NCBI GenBank assembly: GCA_029204045.2
Contig: CM055068.1
Location: forward strand, 32,371,028 to 32,435,027
DNA length: 64,000 nt
Origin: Tillandsia leiboldiana
Lineage: Eukaryota > Streptophyta > Magnoliopsida > Poales > Bromeliaceae
Reading direction: 5' to 3'
In this document: positions 30,418 to 42,384 of the stretch, piece by piece
Layout: each line of letters begins with the position of its first letter
Position numbering within the stretch: position 1 is the first letter of the stretch
Position numbers and translations under genes: made by a program
Notes under the pieces: generated by a model
Database searches by the model: none
Seen by the model: the letters and a program-made list of their open reading frames with translations, nothing else
Told to the model about the DNA's origin: nothing

Positions 30418-33400
30418 CTTGCATGCATATGATAGTTCGTCTTGGTATCTGGATAGCGGGTGTTCCCGTCACATGACCGGTGACAAAAATAGTTTTCAAA
30501 ATCTTGAGAAAATCTCCGGAGGACACGTTGTTTTCGGAGACGGTCGATCTTCCAAAATTGTTGGAAAAGGGACGGTAGCTATTCCAGATGGCCCGATTTT
30601 GAAAAACGTCTTATTTGTTGATGGCCTTAAGACTAACCTCATAAGCATAAGTCAACTTTGCGACAATGGTTTTCAGTTAACTTTTCATCTGTTGAATGCG
30701 TAGTAACTGATAAGGACCATGTCTTCTTTTTAAAAGGGGTTAGATCGGAAAACAATTGTTATGTTGTTCCTAATAAATTTTCTGAAAATTGTAACTTAGC
30801 CGCTTTGAATAATGAAACTCTTTGGCATGAAAGGCTAGGTCACTTAAATTTTAAGGAACTTACTAGAATTTCAAACAAGGACGTGGTCAAGGGGATTCCA
30901 AAGCTTTTATTTAAACAAAACGTTGTGTGTGGTGGTTGCCAAAAGGGAAAACAGTCTAGGACTGCACACAAGAACTTGAACCACGTTGGTACAAAACGGC
31001 CCTTGGAACTTTTGCACATGGATTTAATGGGGCCAACTCGTCAACCATCCTTGGGAGGTAAATGGTACATCTTTTTATTGGTTGATGATTTCTCTCGGTT
31101 TTCATGGGTAGCATTTTTGAGAGAGAAAGCTGATACGTTTGACTCTTTTCATGAGATTTGCCATCGTATTATGATTGAAAAGAATGAAAAGATCATTCGT
31201 GTTAGAAGTGATAGGGGTGGAGAATTCATAAATTCAAAATTCATTGACTTTTGTACTTCAAATGGAATTAAACATGAATTCTCGGCACCCTATACACCTC
31301 AGCAAAATGGTGTTGTTGAGCGCAAAAACCGGGTTGTTCAAGAGATGGCGCGTGTGATGCTTCATAGCCGGAAATTACCGCTACATTTTTGGGCTGAAGC
31401 TGTGAACACCGCTGTCTATGTCATTAACAGAGTGTATTTGCGCCCAGGAACCTTGAATACACCATATGAGCTGTGGTTTAGTAGAAAACCGGATATCAAG
31501 TACTTTCGTATCTTCGGGAGTCGATGTTACATCTTACGTGACCGGGAAAATCTTGGAAAGTTCGACTCTCGAAGTGATGAAGGGATCTTTTTGGGTTATT
31601 CTACGAATAGCAGAGCATATCGAGTATTTAACATCGAATCTAAGACGATCGTAGAATCTATAAATGTTAAAGTAGATGAAGCTTCTCACTTTGAATCTGA
31701 AAAATCTACCCTCGATATCTCTCTAGATGATGATTCTCCTGCTAGTGCATCTTCTTATAATAATACTTCCAATATTAATGATGCATCTAATGGTTCTTCT
31801 AGTTTATCTGATATGCAGGAATCATCTCGTGTACCTCCGAGTACTCCGTTTCAACAAACGCTACGAATCTCCAAGGATCATCCGGAATCGAACATCATTG
31901 GAGATCCACAAGAAGGAGTTAGAACTCGAAGGCAGTTGGTTTGCGGATTTGCTTGCTACGTATCCTTAATCGAACCAAAGACAATAGATGAAGCTCTTCA
32001 GGATGACTACTGGATTAAAGCTATGCAGGAAGAGCTCCATCAATTTGAGCGAAACAAAGTCTGGGAATTAACGAAGCCTCCAAAGCAACATAATGTGATA
32101 GGTACCAAATGGATCTTCAAGAACAAGAAAGATGAAGATGGTACTATCATCAGGAACAAGGCACGACTAGTTGCTCAAGGCTACTCTCAAGTAGAAGGTA
32201 TAGACTTTGACGAAACTTTCGCCCCTGTAGCTAGACTCGAGTCCATTCGTATATTGTTTGCTATTGCTTGTCATTTTAAAATCAAATTATTTCAAATGGA
32301 CGTCAAGAGCGCATTTCTAAATGGGTTTTTAAATGAGGAAGTTTATGTAGCTCAACCGAAAGGTTTTGTAGATCATAAACAACCTAACCATGTTTTTCGT
32401 TTGAAAAAGGCTCTTTACGGTCTGAAACAAGCACCGCGAGCATGGTACGAAAGGTTAACAAAGCACCTTTTGGAGAAGGGCTATACTCGAGGGGGAGCTG
32501 ACAGGACTCTCTTTGTGAAGCATTATCAAAATAATTTCATTGTAGCACAAATCTATGTCGATGACATTGTATTTGGTGCAACAAAAGATAATGATGCTTC
32601 TAAATTCGCGGAGACCATGGAAAGCGAATTTGAGATGTCCATGATGGGCGAATTGTCTTATTTTCTTGGATTGCAAATTAAACAAAATGATGAAGGTATT
32701 CACTTGAGTCAATCCAAGTATGCACTGGAGTTGGTCAAAAAGTTTGATCTAGAAAATTGTAAAGATTTTCCAACTCCAATGGGAACTAGCCACAAGGGAC
32801 TTGGAAGTGAATCACATAGTGAGAATGTAGACGAGAAACTGTATAGAAGTATGATTGGAAGTCTACTTTACCTCACGGCTAGTCGCCCGGATATATCCTT
32901 TAGTGTTGGGATTTGCGCGAGATATCAATCAGCACCAAAGGAGGTTCACCTGAAAGCGGTGAAACGGATCATCCGGTACATCAAAGGATCAATTAATTTC
33001 GGAATTTGGTATCCTATGGGAACAAGTCTGGACATTGTTGGATACTCAGATGCCGATTGGGCAGGATCAGTGGATGATCGGAAAAGCACGAGTGGTGCAT
33101 GCTTCTATCTTGGCCATTGCCTTGTTGCTTGGCACAGTAAAAAGCAGAATTGCATAGCACTCTCGACTGCCGAAGCGGAATACATTTCAGCTGGAAGTTG
33201 CTCAACTCAACTCATTTGGATGAAAAGCGTACTGAGCGACTTTCGCATTTCAGCATCTTCGGTAACAATACTTTGTGACAACACAAGTGCTATTAACATT
33301 TCTAAAAACCCTGTGTTGCACTCTAGAACAAAACATATTGAACTTAGATATCATTTTCTTAGAGAGCTAGTTGAATCAAATACTCTTCAACTTTCATATA

Positions 33401-33501
33401 TTTCAACTGAAGATCAATTAGCTGACTTTTTAACAAAACCTTTGGATCAAAAACGTTTTATTCATTTGCGAAAAGCAATTGGTATGCTTTCTTTGAAATA
33501 A
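30418..33501 (+). pseudogene. Element B pol, one frameshift between protease and integrase
   Basis: Protease (WYLDSGCSRHMTGD near 30446) is in frame with gag. Near 30670 one T is missing from a T run compared with A, ending that frame at 30703. The rest is open to 33501: integrase zinc finger and D-D35-E core (HMDLMGP, RSDRGGEF, GVVERKN), RT with YVDD and an intact APRAWYERL, and RNase H (YSDADWAG, STAEAEY). All catalytic residues I checked are present, so a single homopolymer indel is what breaks pol. Confidence 0.9.
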
Positions 33502-34410
33502 ACTTCTTTTTGAAACCTTTGCTTAGGATAGGTTTTGTATTTGTTTTTGTTTTGTTCATTATCTATGTTTATACATAGGACATTAATTGAGCATTGATTA
33601 TAATTGACTTTAATTGCATCTTTTCGTACATTTAGAAATTTATTATGCTTTTGCCATCATAATATTTCACTCTTGCAATGATCATTTATGTTAATTAAAT
33701 CATCTTCTAAAGTGATCAAAGTCAATTTCTCTCTCAATGATCTCTTGGTATAGTCATTATCTTATTTGACTGTTTAGTCGAGTATGAAATCGAGATCAAT
33801 TTTTGGTTGAATACTTTATATCTTAAATAATTGATAGCCAATTGAGGGGGAGTCAAAGAAAAGGTAAAATGCTCAAAAGATGTGGAAAGAGTTACATCCC
33901 AATGAGGAGTGTGAAAACTACCACCACATGGAGGAAAGAGCTACCACCTCGGTCGTCCGAGTATTGTGTGCAGCTACCACATGTATACCAAGCATGGTTG
34001 TTCAAATTTTTGATTAAGTAAAATGCATATTGAAATACTTGACTCTGTCAAATTTGAAGGTTGGTATAAGGTGGGATTTTAAAGAAAGATGCTCAAAGAG
34101 CCACTCTCTTCAACAGATTGTCTAGATACATTATCTACTATATTTGGGATTTCAAACATCTATTGATCTTTGTATTTCATTTTCTTTACCGAATTGATGA
34201 TTTGATAAAGGCATTACTCATAAGATCAAGTTAGATGTAATTGAAGGTGTTCAACTTTAAGGGATTTAATTCTTGTAAATTTTCGTTTCATTTTTGGATA
34301 TTATTGATAGATTTGGCATAATCTAATTCTTGTTGTATGAAACGATGATTTTTGTTTAAAGTTGATACACATTTGTGCTTACAATCTTTTTCTGGTTTTT
34401 CTTGAATTTC
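33502..34410 (+). other. Element B post-pol spacer
   Basis: No ORF. Collinear and very similar to 18533-19440 of A, including the purine tract GAGGGGGAG (33844-33852) and the CTACCAC-rich block. Confidence 0.6.
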
Positions 34411-34442
34411 TCTGAAATTTTTCTAAAGAAAAAGTTGGGGCC

Positions 34443-34553
34443 GATCCGGATCGGGCTAGATGATCCGGATCCCGAACGCAGTTTTCTCACTGCGGGTAGC
34501 CGATCCGGATCGCAAGCTCGGGAGGATCCGGATCGCGGCTAGGTTTTTATAAA
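34443..34553 (+). promoter_or_regulatory. Putative internal promoter upstream of ORF3 in element B
   Basis: Three GATCCGGATC palindromes and one AGGATCCGGATC site lie in about 90 bp, followed by TATAAA at 34548-34553. It is shorter than in A: one repeat segment with the first CGCAG hairpin half is missing, but the order array then TATA is kept. Confidence 0.55.
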
Positions 34554-34670
34554 GAACAAAAGGGTTTTTATTTCTTTTACTCCAATCTTTTGTTCAAAAG
34601 TTTCCAGAGCGCCTCTCTCTAGATTTCATCCTCCTTGGAAGCTTTCAAACTCAAAGTTCTTCAATTCCAA

Positions 34671-35053
34671 GTAAGTTTTATTGATCAAAATCTCGGTTTT
34701 TCACCGTTTTTCTCTTTTCCTCCTCAAACGCACGAATTTCTTGGATCAACTTTGTTTGTGGATGGTTTTTGATCAAATCTCTTTTGAAATAAGAACTCTG
34801 GGTAGATTAGTTTTGATTATATGCTAGGTTTTCTCCTGATTAACGGATTTTTAGGCTTCGATTTCTAAAATTTCGGTTTTAGGGCATATAATAAGGATTT
34901 TCGGAAATTATGCAATTGATCTATTTTTAACAGTCCTTTTGCAAAACTAATTTGATTCTTAGTCTCTCTACATGATTATGATTGTTTGGGTTCAATTTTT
35001 CAAATCTTTGAAAATTAACAATTTTTTATGTGTTCTTGAGTTCGTCTTCACAG
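34671..35053 (+). other. Putative 5'UTR intron of element B ORF3
   Basis: The donor is CCAA/GTAAGT at 34671 and the acceptor CTTCACAG ends at 35053; length 383 nt. The same position and nearly the same length as in A. The ATG of ORF3 lies 27 nt downstream. Confidence 0.55.
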
Positions 35054-35079
35054 GATACATTTTTTCACTAGCACTTAAA

Positions 35080-35454
35080 ATGGTGATCACTTGGATTATT
35101 TTCCTACTTGCTGCCATGGTACATGTCAAGGATACTGCCAAGCCTAAGAAGGCTAAGAAAGCGAAGAAGTCTAAGGTTGATTCCGACACTGAATCAGAAA
35201 CAGAGTCAATCGACTGGGATAACATCGAAATTGAGCAAGCTGTTCCCATTGTCTCCAAAGGGAAAGCAACTGCTGAAGCTTCAAAACCTACTGCAGCTGA
35301 AAAAGGGAAAGCACCAATGGAACCAAGTCCAGTTGGAACAAAAAGAAAAACTGGTGCAAGAAAAAGAGGCAGTGCTCAGGGAATTACCATTGAGGAACCA
35401 GTTGCTAGGCAGCCTCCTCCACAAGACTTCATCAGCTCCGACGACTCTGCATAA
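35080..35454 (+). CDS. Element B ORF3, short form (124 aa)
   Basis: Starts MVITWIIFLLAAMVH at 35080, which aligns with the A start MGFSWIILLLVTMVH. The Lys-rich segment, acidic Ser/Glu segment and basic cluster (TKRKTGARKRG) all correspond to A residues 1-100. It ends DFISSDDSA and stop, where A continues (QVFINADR) into its central domain. The sequence after the stop aligns with the A sequence after its own stop, so about 1 kb encoding the domain and coiled coil is absent here. Either a deletion derivative or a distinct short version. Confidence 0.65.
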   Translation: MVITWIIFLLAAMVHVKDTAKPKKAKKAKKSKVDSDTESETESIDWDNIEIEQAVPIVSKGKATAEASKPTAAEKGKAPMEPSPVGTKRKTGARKRGSAQGITIEEPVARQPPPQDFISSDDSA

Positions 35455-36227
35455 AGTTTTTCTCTAATCTTTCTTTTGCAGGTTTTTAAGTTTTTGTTCT
35501 TATTTAGTTCTCAGGAGTTTCTTTATTTTTGTTTTATCTAACTCTCCTTAAAGTTTTTGTGATTTTGGCTTTATTTGTGACAAAAAGGGGGAGAGAGTTT
35601 AGAACAATGAATGATGGTATGAATGATGAAATATCAAGGTAAGTATGATCTTTCAAGGTAAGTAAGATCTTAACTTCAACTTTTGGTTTTTCCATTTGTT
35701 TGAATGCATGCCTCGACTAACTATTTACTAACTATTTGGGCATGTATTATAACTAACAAGTTGATGTTGGACTAACAAGTTTGTGACACTTGGTTTTTGA
35801 TTACTTAAAAGATATGTTGGTTCTTAACTCTGATCAATTACATATCTATATATATATAAGATGTTCACAAACATGTTCATGACATTTGGTTTTTGATTGC
35901 AAAGAGGATATGTTGGTGTTTTAACTATGATCTGTTTACACATCTGAATGTATAAATGTCATGGTAAGTATGAATGAGTATAAACTTCATCTCTGTTTGT
36001 GGTTTTTTGAATGATATAAAATTCTTGAGGTATCTAACGATTTCTTTTGTCAAGAATGATTTCTTTTTGCAGAGAGTACAGATGTCTAAGTCTAGAGTCT
36101 GTTTTAGGAGTTTAACTCATGTATTGTATTTTGGATCTCCATTGTAAATTTTTGTTGTATGGTGATAGCAACAAAAATATCTTTTTGAATTTTCTTTAGT
36201 GGATCTATGTTTTGTCACGAAACCGCC
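35455..36227 (+). other. Element B 3' untranslated region
   Basis: Contains the PPT-like tract at 35582-35597, two CAAGGTAAGTA donor-like motifs (near 35635 and 35654), and a duplicated segment of about 65 bp (35783-35848 and 35880-35945, period 97) that is single in A (about 22001-22065). No ORF. Confidence 0.65.
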
Positions 36228-36239
36228 AAAGGGGGAGAT
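36228..36239 (+). other. Element B polypurine tract
   Basis: AAAGGGGGAGAT immediately before the 3' LTR. Confidence 0.93.
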
Positions 36240-37578
36240 TGTTACGGAATTTGAGTTGGCGTAGTTTCGTGAAAGTTTCAAGTCCTGAAGATTGAAGGTG
36301 AAGAATGCTGGATCATTTAACTCAATCTCAAGAAAGAAGAATTCAAAAGGATCAGGTATGTTTAACTAAAGAATTTGTGTGATCCGAATACTTCTTGTAG
36401 TGTAGAAACACTTGGAAGAGTCTTTCATTGCATAAAAATCAAAAACTGGACTTGGGACATGTTCAGGATCCGGATCAGGTTGTTCGATCCGGATCCCGAA
36501 GGTGGTTCGTTCATACATCGTCGCAATCCGGATCGTAGTCTCTTGATCCGGATCCCGAACGTTGAGTTTACCATCTACCTTGGACGATCCGGATCTTGCT
36601 TCGCAATCCGGATCCCGAACGTTGATGTTTGGTGAACTGTATGAACGATCCGGATCGTAGTCACATGATCCGGATCCCGAACCTTCGTTTTTCTGGAATT
36701 GGCTGATTCGTTATGACGATCCGGATCCCAGTTATCACGATCCGGATCGCCGTCCGTAAAAATCCAGAAATGGTAGGTTTTTGATTCTTATCTCCTTCCT
36801 AGGGTTTCTAACCTATAAATACACCCTATGTCTTTCTTTCTAGGGTAAATCCACATAGCCGTCATTTACTTGTATCATCTTTTACGGCTATAGATCCACA
36901 TATAGAGAAGAAAGGAAATCATTAGAGAATACTCTATGTTTCTTCATCTATATTGATTAGTTTGATTCAAGGTTTTCATACTCACATCTTGAGTTGAATC
37001 AAACTAATGAATACTTAGATGGTATTTCCGATCTATCTTTGATCTAAGTATTCGGCGGATCATCACCACCCAAAAACAACGATTTTACCCCAAAAATCGG
37101 CGCGTGGATTCGCGTGTCCTTGTGGATTCAAGGTTCAATCGCTCTCGTGGATTCGGAGCGAGGCACGTTCGTGGATTCGAACGGTGCTATTGGGTGAAGA
37201 CCGTGGATTCGGTCGGACGTCGTGGATTCGACGTTGGACGCCGTGGATTCGGCGTTGGGCGCAGATCGTGGATTCGAGAAGCGTCGGAGCGAGCGGAGAA
37301 GATCCTCTAGGAGCGTATGGAAAAGGTTGAGTCGTAAGTGTGTACGGTAAATCACCTTGTACGTGTTTTAATTCTAGTGGATTTCTGCCGTGTTATCGGT
37401 CCCGTGGTTTTTTACTCCGGTGATGGAGTTTTCCACGTAAAAATCTTGCGTGTTATTTTATTTTCCGCATTGGGTTTTATCGCAACGATTTTTTGAGTGT
37501 TTATACGTTTACACCTATTCACCCCCCTCTAGGTGTTTCTTCCCCTATTTAGATCCGTATTATATACGTGACCCAACA
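36240..37578 (+). repeat. Element B 3' LTR
   Basis: 1339 bp, TATAAATA at 36814-36821, U3 palindromes about 36467-36747, hairpin array about 37101-37280. The end reads TATACGTGACCCAACA and the flank is GAGCTGACTGCC. The minus-strand LTR at 62649-63977 ends at the same flank. Confidence 0.94.
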
Positions 37579-38038
37579 GAGCTGACTGCCACATCTGGTC
37601 CAGTCAAGCCTGCGCCTCCCTAGTGCATCAACATAGGGTGTCCAATCGGACTAACTCGCTATCGAATAGTGGCACATGCAGGCTATAGTCGAAATCCACG
37701 CTCTCTCTCATAACGGATAGACTCAAGATCCTCAACCTCTCGCACAACGGTCAAAGTACCTACGACGACCCGGGACCACCGTCAACCCAACGGTTCCCAA
37801 CGACACTAGTACTGGTCTAATCACAGCTACGAGACTCCACTCAGCTCCCAGGCATGAGTGCAACAATAAAAGTACCTGCCTAAAACAAACCCAATCAAAT
37901 GGACTGGTATAGAACCCGGCACTGCCTGCTCTGCTGTCGAACTCAAGAACTCAGCCGCGGGATACAGACCAGCTCCTGACCGGCACGATCGCATCCCAAA
38001 ATAAGTAACAGACCGGCTCCTGACCGGAACGGTCGCAC
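37579..38038 (-). repeat. Gypsy G1-type LTR fragment
   Basis: Shares ordered motifs with the U5-side of the G1 LTR (about 7000-7110), such as ACTGCCTGCTCTGCTGTC and the repeated GACCGGMACGRTCGCA-like blocks. It lies between the B 3' LTR and LTR G3. An inverted copy is at 62195-62648. No gene. Confidence 0.6.
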
Positions 38039-41000
38039 TGTGAGGACCTGGTTTCCCCGCGGGGAGTTTTCTGGTTGTTTGGCAGCTTTCGATGGCCTGC
38101 GTGGTGTGTTGGAGGTGTTTGTGCGCAATTTGGACACAAGTGGTGGACTTCGGGCTTATAATTGGATCACGGGAGTATTTGGAGGACCCGTCGAGTGTTT
38201 AGAAGTGATTTCGCGCGACACGGATGTCAAATTTGGACTCAGGGCGAAGTTTGGTTAAAAGATCACCTCTCCGGATGCCTTCGGGAATTTTTTAGAGATG
38301 GAATTTGGCAAATTGGATTTTTGAAATGGACCCGGCGCGAAAATCGGATCAAGTGGGCTTTTCGGGGGCCTTCGGCAAATTTTCGGATGAGAATTTGGAG
38401 AAACTGACATCGGATTTGGATTCAGCGCGCGAAAACGATGAAGATGGACTATTTATTTGCTTTTTTTCGGAGCCCGAATGTCGCGCACGGTTTTCGAGGC
38501 AGCTTGGTACTGTTCCGGCAGGCGGCGGCCGGCGGCAGGCGGCAGCGGCAACGGCGGAGCGCGGCGGCGCGGACGCAGGCGCGGCGGCGGGCAGGCGCGG
38601 GCAGCGCGCAGCGCGCGGGCAGGCGCGGGGGCAGGTGCGCGGTCCACAACGCCTGCGTGCACCGGAGGGTGGACACGTGTCGGCCTTCTGTTGGCGCGGT
38701 GTTGCGCACTCGGTGCACCGAGCTGGTGCACTCGCCTCGGGACGCGTGCCTGACACTGTGCGCAGGCGGCGCTGGCGCGCGCACGTGCGCGCGTCAGGCG
38801 CGCGTTGACCAGCTGTCGGGACACGTTTCGCCTTCCGGGACGGGCCACGTGTCAAGCGGTGACTGGCCCACGTTGCTGCCGCCTGTTCGGCGGGCTACGT
38901 GGAGGCCCGTGGAGGTTTCGGGCCTGCACAGTGTTGGGCCGGGCCCAACACTGTAGCAGCCCGGAACTTCCGGGCGCCCTGAAATTGGGACTCAACCGTC
39001 ATTTCTTGATTTGTTTTCTAGGCCTATTTAAACGATCCGAGCCGCCTTGTTCACCCCTTTTCCTCCACTTCCGAGCTTCAAACCGACGGGAGGTCTCCAG
39101 CAAAGTTGTTCCTCTCGCAGAGTAGCTTCCATCTGCAGAGTTTGGGGATTTTTGGGGGCACGCTTTTTGAGATTATCATTTTCTTGGCGCGGCACGACGC
39201 TCTTTCTTCGGTGCTTCTTCCGTCGCTCTTCGGTGCACGAGCTCCCCCGGCCTACTCCGACCATCTTTTCGAGCGATTTCTACGCCGTTGGATTCACAAC
39301 AGGTGAGGTTACGATTTTGGTTTCTCGCACATTTTATGGTTTCGCATTTTTCGAGGAGTTCTACCTTGCTCTCTGAGGACCTTGTTTGCTGTGTGGATTT
39401 TTGAGGGCAGCAGATTGATGGAATTTTATCTCCACAACCGGGCATCGGATTGAGACGCTCTTATAGGCTTTTTTCATCTACTCGACGCAAGGATCATCGT
39501 GGATTTTTCTTGGAATTTTTGGAGACCTTCCCAGAGGTATACACTTTTCCTTTTATCTGTACAAGAGTTTACAGTTATTTGGTTTTGGGATTTTGCGCAC
39601 CGATACTGTGGAATTTGTAACTTGGCCTACGGTGCTCGGAATTGGGCGTGCAGGGACCCGTTTCGAAGCTATCGACGTGAGGAACGCTGTAGTATTTATT
39701 TTGGAATTTTTTGGAGCTCTTTCAGCAGGTGAAATAATCGCATCTTTGCGGCTGAATTTACAGTGTGTTTTTGGGCAGATTTTTGGAAATTGTGTATAAC
39801 TGTAGCCCTATGTTGTACCCAGGTGGGATTTTGGACTATACTGGACCTATTGGATTGTGAGTTGCTATTTTTTCTGGTTTTCTCAGCTGTGTGACCCCGG
39901 ACAGTTAGCACCTTCAGGTGGGTGGCTTTGCTTTCAAGATCTATGGGCTGTGCTCTAATTCTATTGATATAGAATCATGCATGATAGTGATTGGACTTGG
40001 GTAGCATGCTAGAGTGTAGGAATTATTGTTCCTAGTTTTATCTGTCGATCTTGTGATCTCTTGCTTCCTTCTATCATGTTAAATATTTGTTATCTTGGAA
40101 CGTGACCTAGCACCCCCGTCATATGTTGCATGTGTAACCAGACCAGTAGAAAACCCTCACTTGGGCTAGGGTTATTTATGTTTAGACATCCACACTTTAT
40201 GTTTCATTCCTGGACTTAGTGTTATCCTCGCCCGGGTAGTGGGCCAAGCGGTTGGGACTTCTTTTTAGTGTGGGATGCATTCGCACTCGTGCTTGGGAGC
40301 AGAGTGGAGTCTGGTAGATGTAGTGGATTGTTTATCTGTACCGGGAACCGTTTGGGGTAAATGGTGGTCCCGGGATGTCTTGTTTTTCCCTGTTTGGGTT
40401 GTCGCCACTGTGTTAGCGGCAGTAGTTTACTAGTGTTAGCTGAACCTAGAACCATTTTCGACATACACATGATTTTAGTCTACCAATGTTTTCTTCCAAG
40501 CATCGAAGGGCCGCTAGAGTCTGTTCTTGTTTGATTGGACAAAGGCATCAGCCCTTCGGGGTTTGGGTAAAACACATATTTTTCTAACTGTTTTTCTAAA
40601 AATAACTAAAATCGTTAAATATGGATTTCTTCCAGATCAAAATAATTTTCAATAACAAATGTCACCTTTTTCTTGTAAATCTCCTCACTCGAAAGGATTC
40701 GAATGATCCGGGTTCTAGGGGCCGTTCCTTTGTCGGGACGAAAGCCACGGGGGTCGAGCCTGGAACCTGTTCTTGTTTGATAGGGTTGTAGGTGTAGGTC
40801 TCCCGGGACTTTCGGGCCCTGTTGGTGTCTTCTGCGTGTTGTACTGTGATTATTGCTTTCCCGAACTATAAGGGGATCGGGAACTTCGATAGGCGGAGCC
40901 TAGAGTCTGTTCTTGTTTGATAGGGTTCTTAGCACCGGTCTATCGGGTTTCCGAACCCTTATGGTGTCGGTCTTTTCTGAGAGTTTAGTGTTCTATTGTG

Positions 41001-41065
41001 GGAGCCATCTGGTGGACGGTGGCCCCAGCTGTGTGGCTTTCCAGCCTGTGGTTGAGAGTTGGTGT
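38039..41065 (+). repeat. Gypsy LTR G3, 3' end cut by element C
   Basis: Starts TGTGAGGACCTGG. U3 contains a GC- and CpG-rich block (38500-38970), then TATTTAAA at 39025-39032. The transcribed part has a donor-like CAACAG/GTGAGG near 39300, as in G1. Homology to the G1 LTR runs through the block GGATTTGGATTCAGCGCG (38413) and the promoter-leader region. At 40521, 40767 and 40907 the motif CTGTTCTTGTTTGAT recurs in larger repeat units. The expected LTR end is missing because element C begins at 41066. The long frames in 38305-38956 are GC-rich shadows. Confidence 0.7.
40767..41046 (+). repeat. Diverged tandem repeat of about 140 bp in LTR G3
   Basis: Units beginning CTGTTCTTGTTTGATAGGGTT at 40767 and 40907 share CGGGWCTTTCGGGCCC/CGGGTTTCCGAACCC-like segments and end in GGTGTC. 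A third related start lies 246 bp upstream at 40521. Confidence 0.6.
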
Positions 41066-42351
41066 TGTTACGGAATTTGAGTTGGCGTAGTTTCGTGAAA
41101 GGTTCAAGTCTTGAAGATTGAAGGTGAAGAAAGTTGGATCATTTAACTCAATCTCAAGAAAGAAGAATTCAAAAGGATCAGATATGTTTAACTAAAGATT
41201 ATTGGTGATCCGAATACTTCTTGTAGTGTAGAAACACCTGGAAGAGTTTTTAATTGCATAAAAATCAAAAACTGGTGTTCGGACAGGTTCAGGATCCGGA
41301 TCAGAGCTAGCAATCCGGATCCCGAAGGTTGTTGTTTCATACATCACTTCAATCCGGATCGCAGCATCTCACGATCCGGATCCCGAACGTTGAGTTTTCT
41401 GAAATGTATGAACGATCCGGATCAGGCATTCCGATCCGGATCCCGAACGTTTGTTTTCTGGAAACCGTCTTTATTGCTACTGCAATCCGGATCGCCCAAA
41501 TCCGATCCGGATCGCCGTCCGTCAAAATTCCAGAAAAGTTAGGTTTTTGATTCTTATCTCCTTCCAAATGTTTCTAACCTATAAATAGACCCTATGACTC
41601 TTTTTCTAGGGTTAATCCAAAATAATCCACATAGCCGTCATTTTCATATATCATCTTATACGGCTCTAGATCCACATATAGAGAAGAAAGGAAATCATTA
41701 GAGAATACTCTATGTTTCTTCATCTATATTGATTAGTTTGATTCTAGGTTTTCATACTCACATCTTGAGTTGAATCAAACTAATGAATACTTAGATGGTA
41801 TTTCCGATCTATCTTTGATCTAAGTATTCGGCGGATCATCACCACCCAAAAACAACGATTTCCCCAAAATCGGCGCGTGGATTCGCGTGTCCTTGTGGAT
41901 TCAAGGTTCAACCGCTCTCGTGGATTCGGAGCGAGGCACGTTCGTGGATTCGAAAGGTGCTATTGGGTGCAGACCGTGGATTCGGTCGGACGTCGTGGAT
42001 TCGACGTTGGACGCCGTGGATTCGGCGTTGGGCGCGGATCGTGGATTCGAGAAGCGTCGCGGAGCGAGCGGAGAAGATCCTCTAGGAGCGTATGGAAAAG
42101 GTTGAGTCGTAAGTGTGTACGGTAAATCACCTTGTACGTGTTTTAATTCTAGTGGATTTCTGCCGTGTTATCGGTCCCGTGGTTTTTTACTCCGGTGATG
42201 GAGTTTTCCACGTAAAAATCTTGCGTGTTATTTTTATTTCCGCATTGGGTTTTTATCGCAACGATTTTTGAGTGTTTATACGTTTACACCTATTCAGCCC
42301 CCTCTAGGTGTTTCTTCCCCTATTTAGATCTACATTACATATAACCCAACA
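41066..42351 (+). repeat. Element C 5' LTR
   Basis: 1286 bp, shorter than in A and B because U3 has fewer palindromes (about 41291-41508). TATAAATA at 41580-41587 and hairpin array about 41874-42055. Nearly identical to the LTR at 1-1255. Confidence 0.93.
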
Positions 42352-42353
42352 AG

Positions 42354-42365
42354 TGGTATCAGAGC
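42354..42365 (+). other. Element C primer-binding site (tRNA-Met)
   Basis: TGGTATCAGAGC two bases after the LTR. Confidence 0.95.
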
Positions 42366-42384
42366 GGGAATAGGGTTGTAAACA

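Larger units (their letters stand above)
27016..37578 (+). mobile_element. Copia SIRE-type element B, structurally complete
   Basis: The 10.56 kb element contains the 5' LTR 27016-28352, PBS, frameshifted gag, pol, spacer, short ORF3, PPT 36228-36239 and 3' LTR 36240-37578. Its LTRs are nearly identical to each other. It sits in the 3' untranslated region of D on its left, but its right flank (GAGCT, then a gypsy LTR fragment) is unrelated to D and the left flank is AAACC. The element is shorter than A mainly because ORF3 lacks its central part. Confidence 0.92.

Noticed and set aside
38305..38956. Long overlapping frames on both strands (Ala/Arg-rich)
   Set aside because: They arise from the GC-rich U3 of LTR G3, where stop codons are rare. 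The same applies to 8746-9382 in the G1 LTR.
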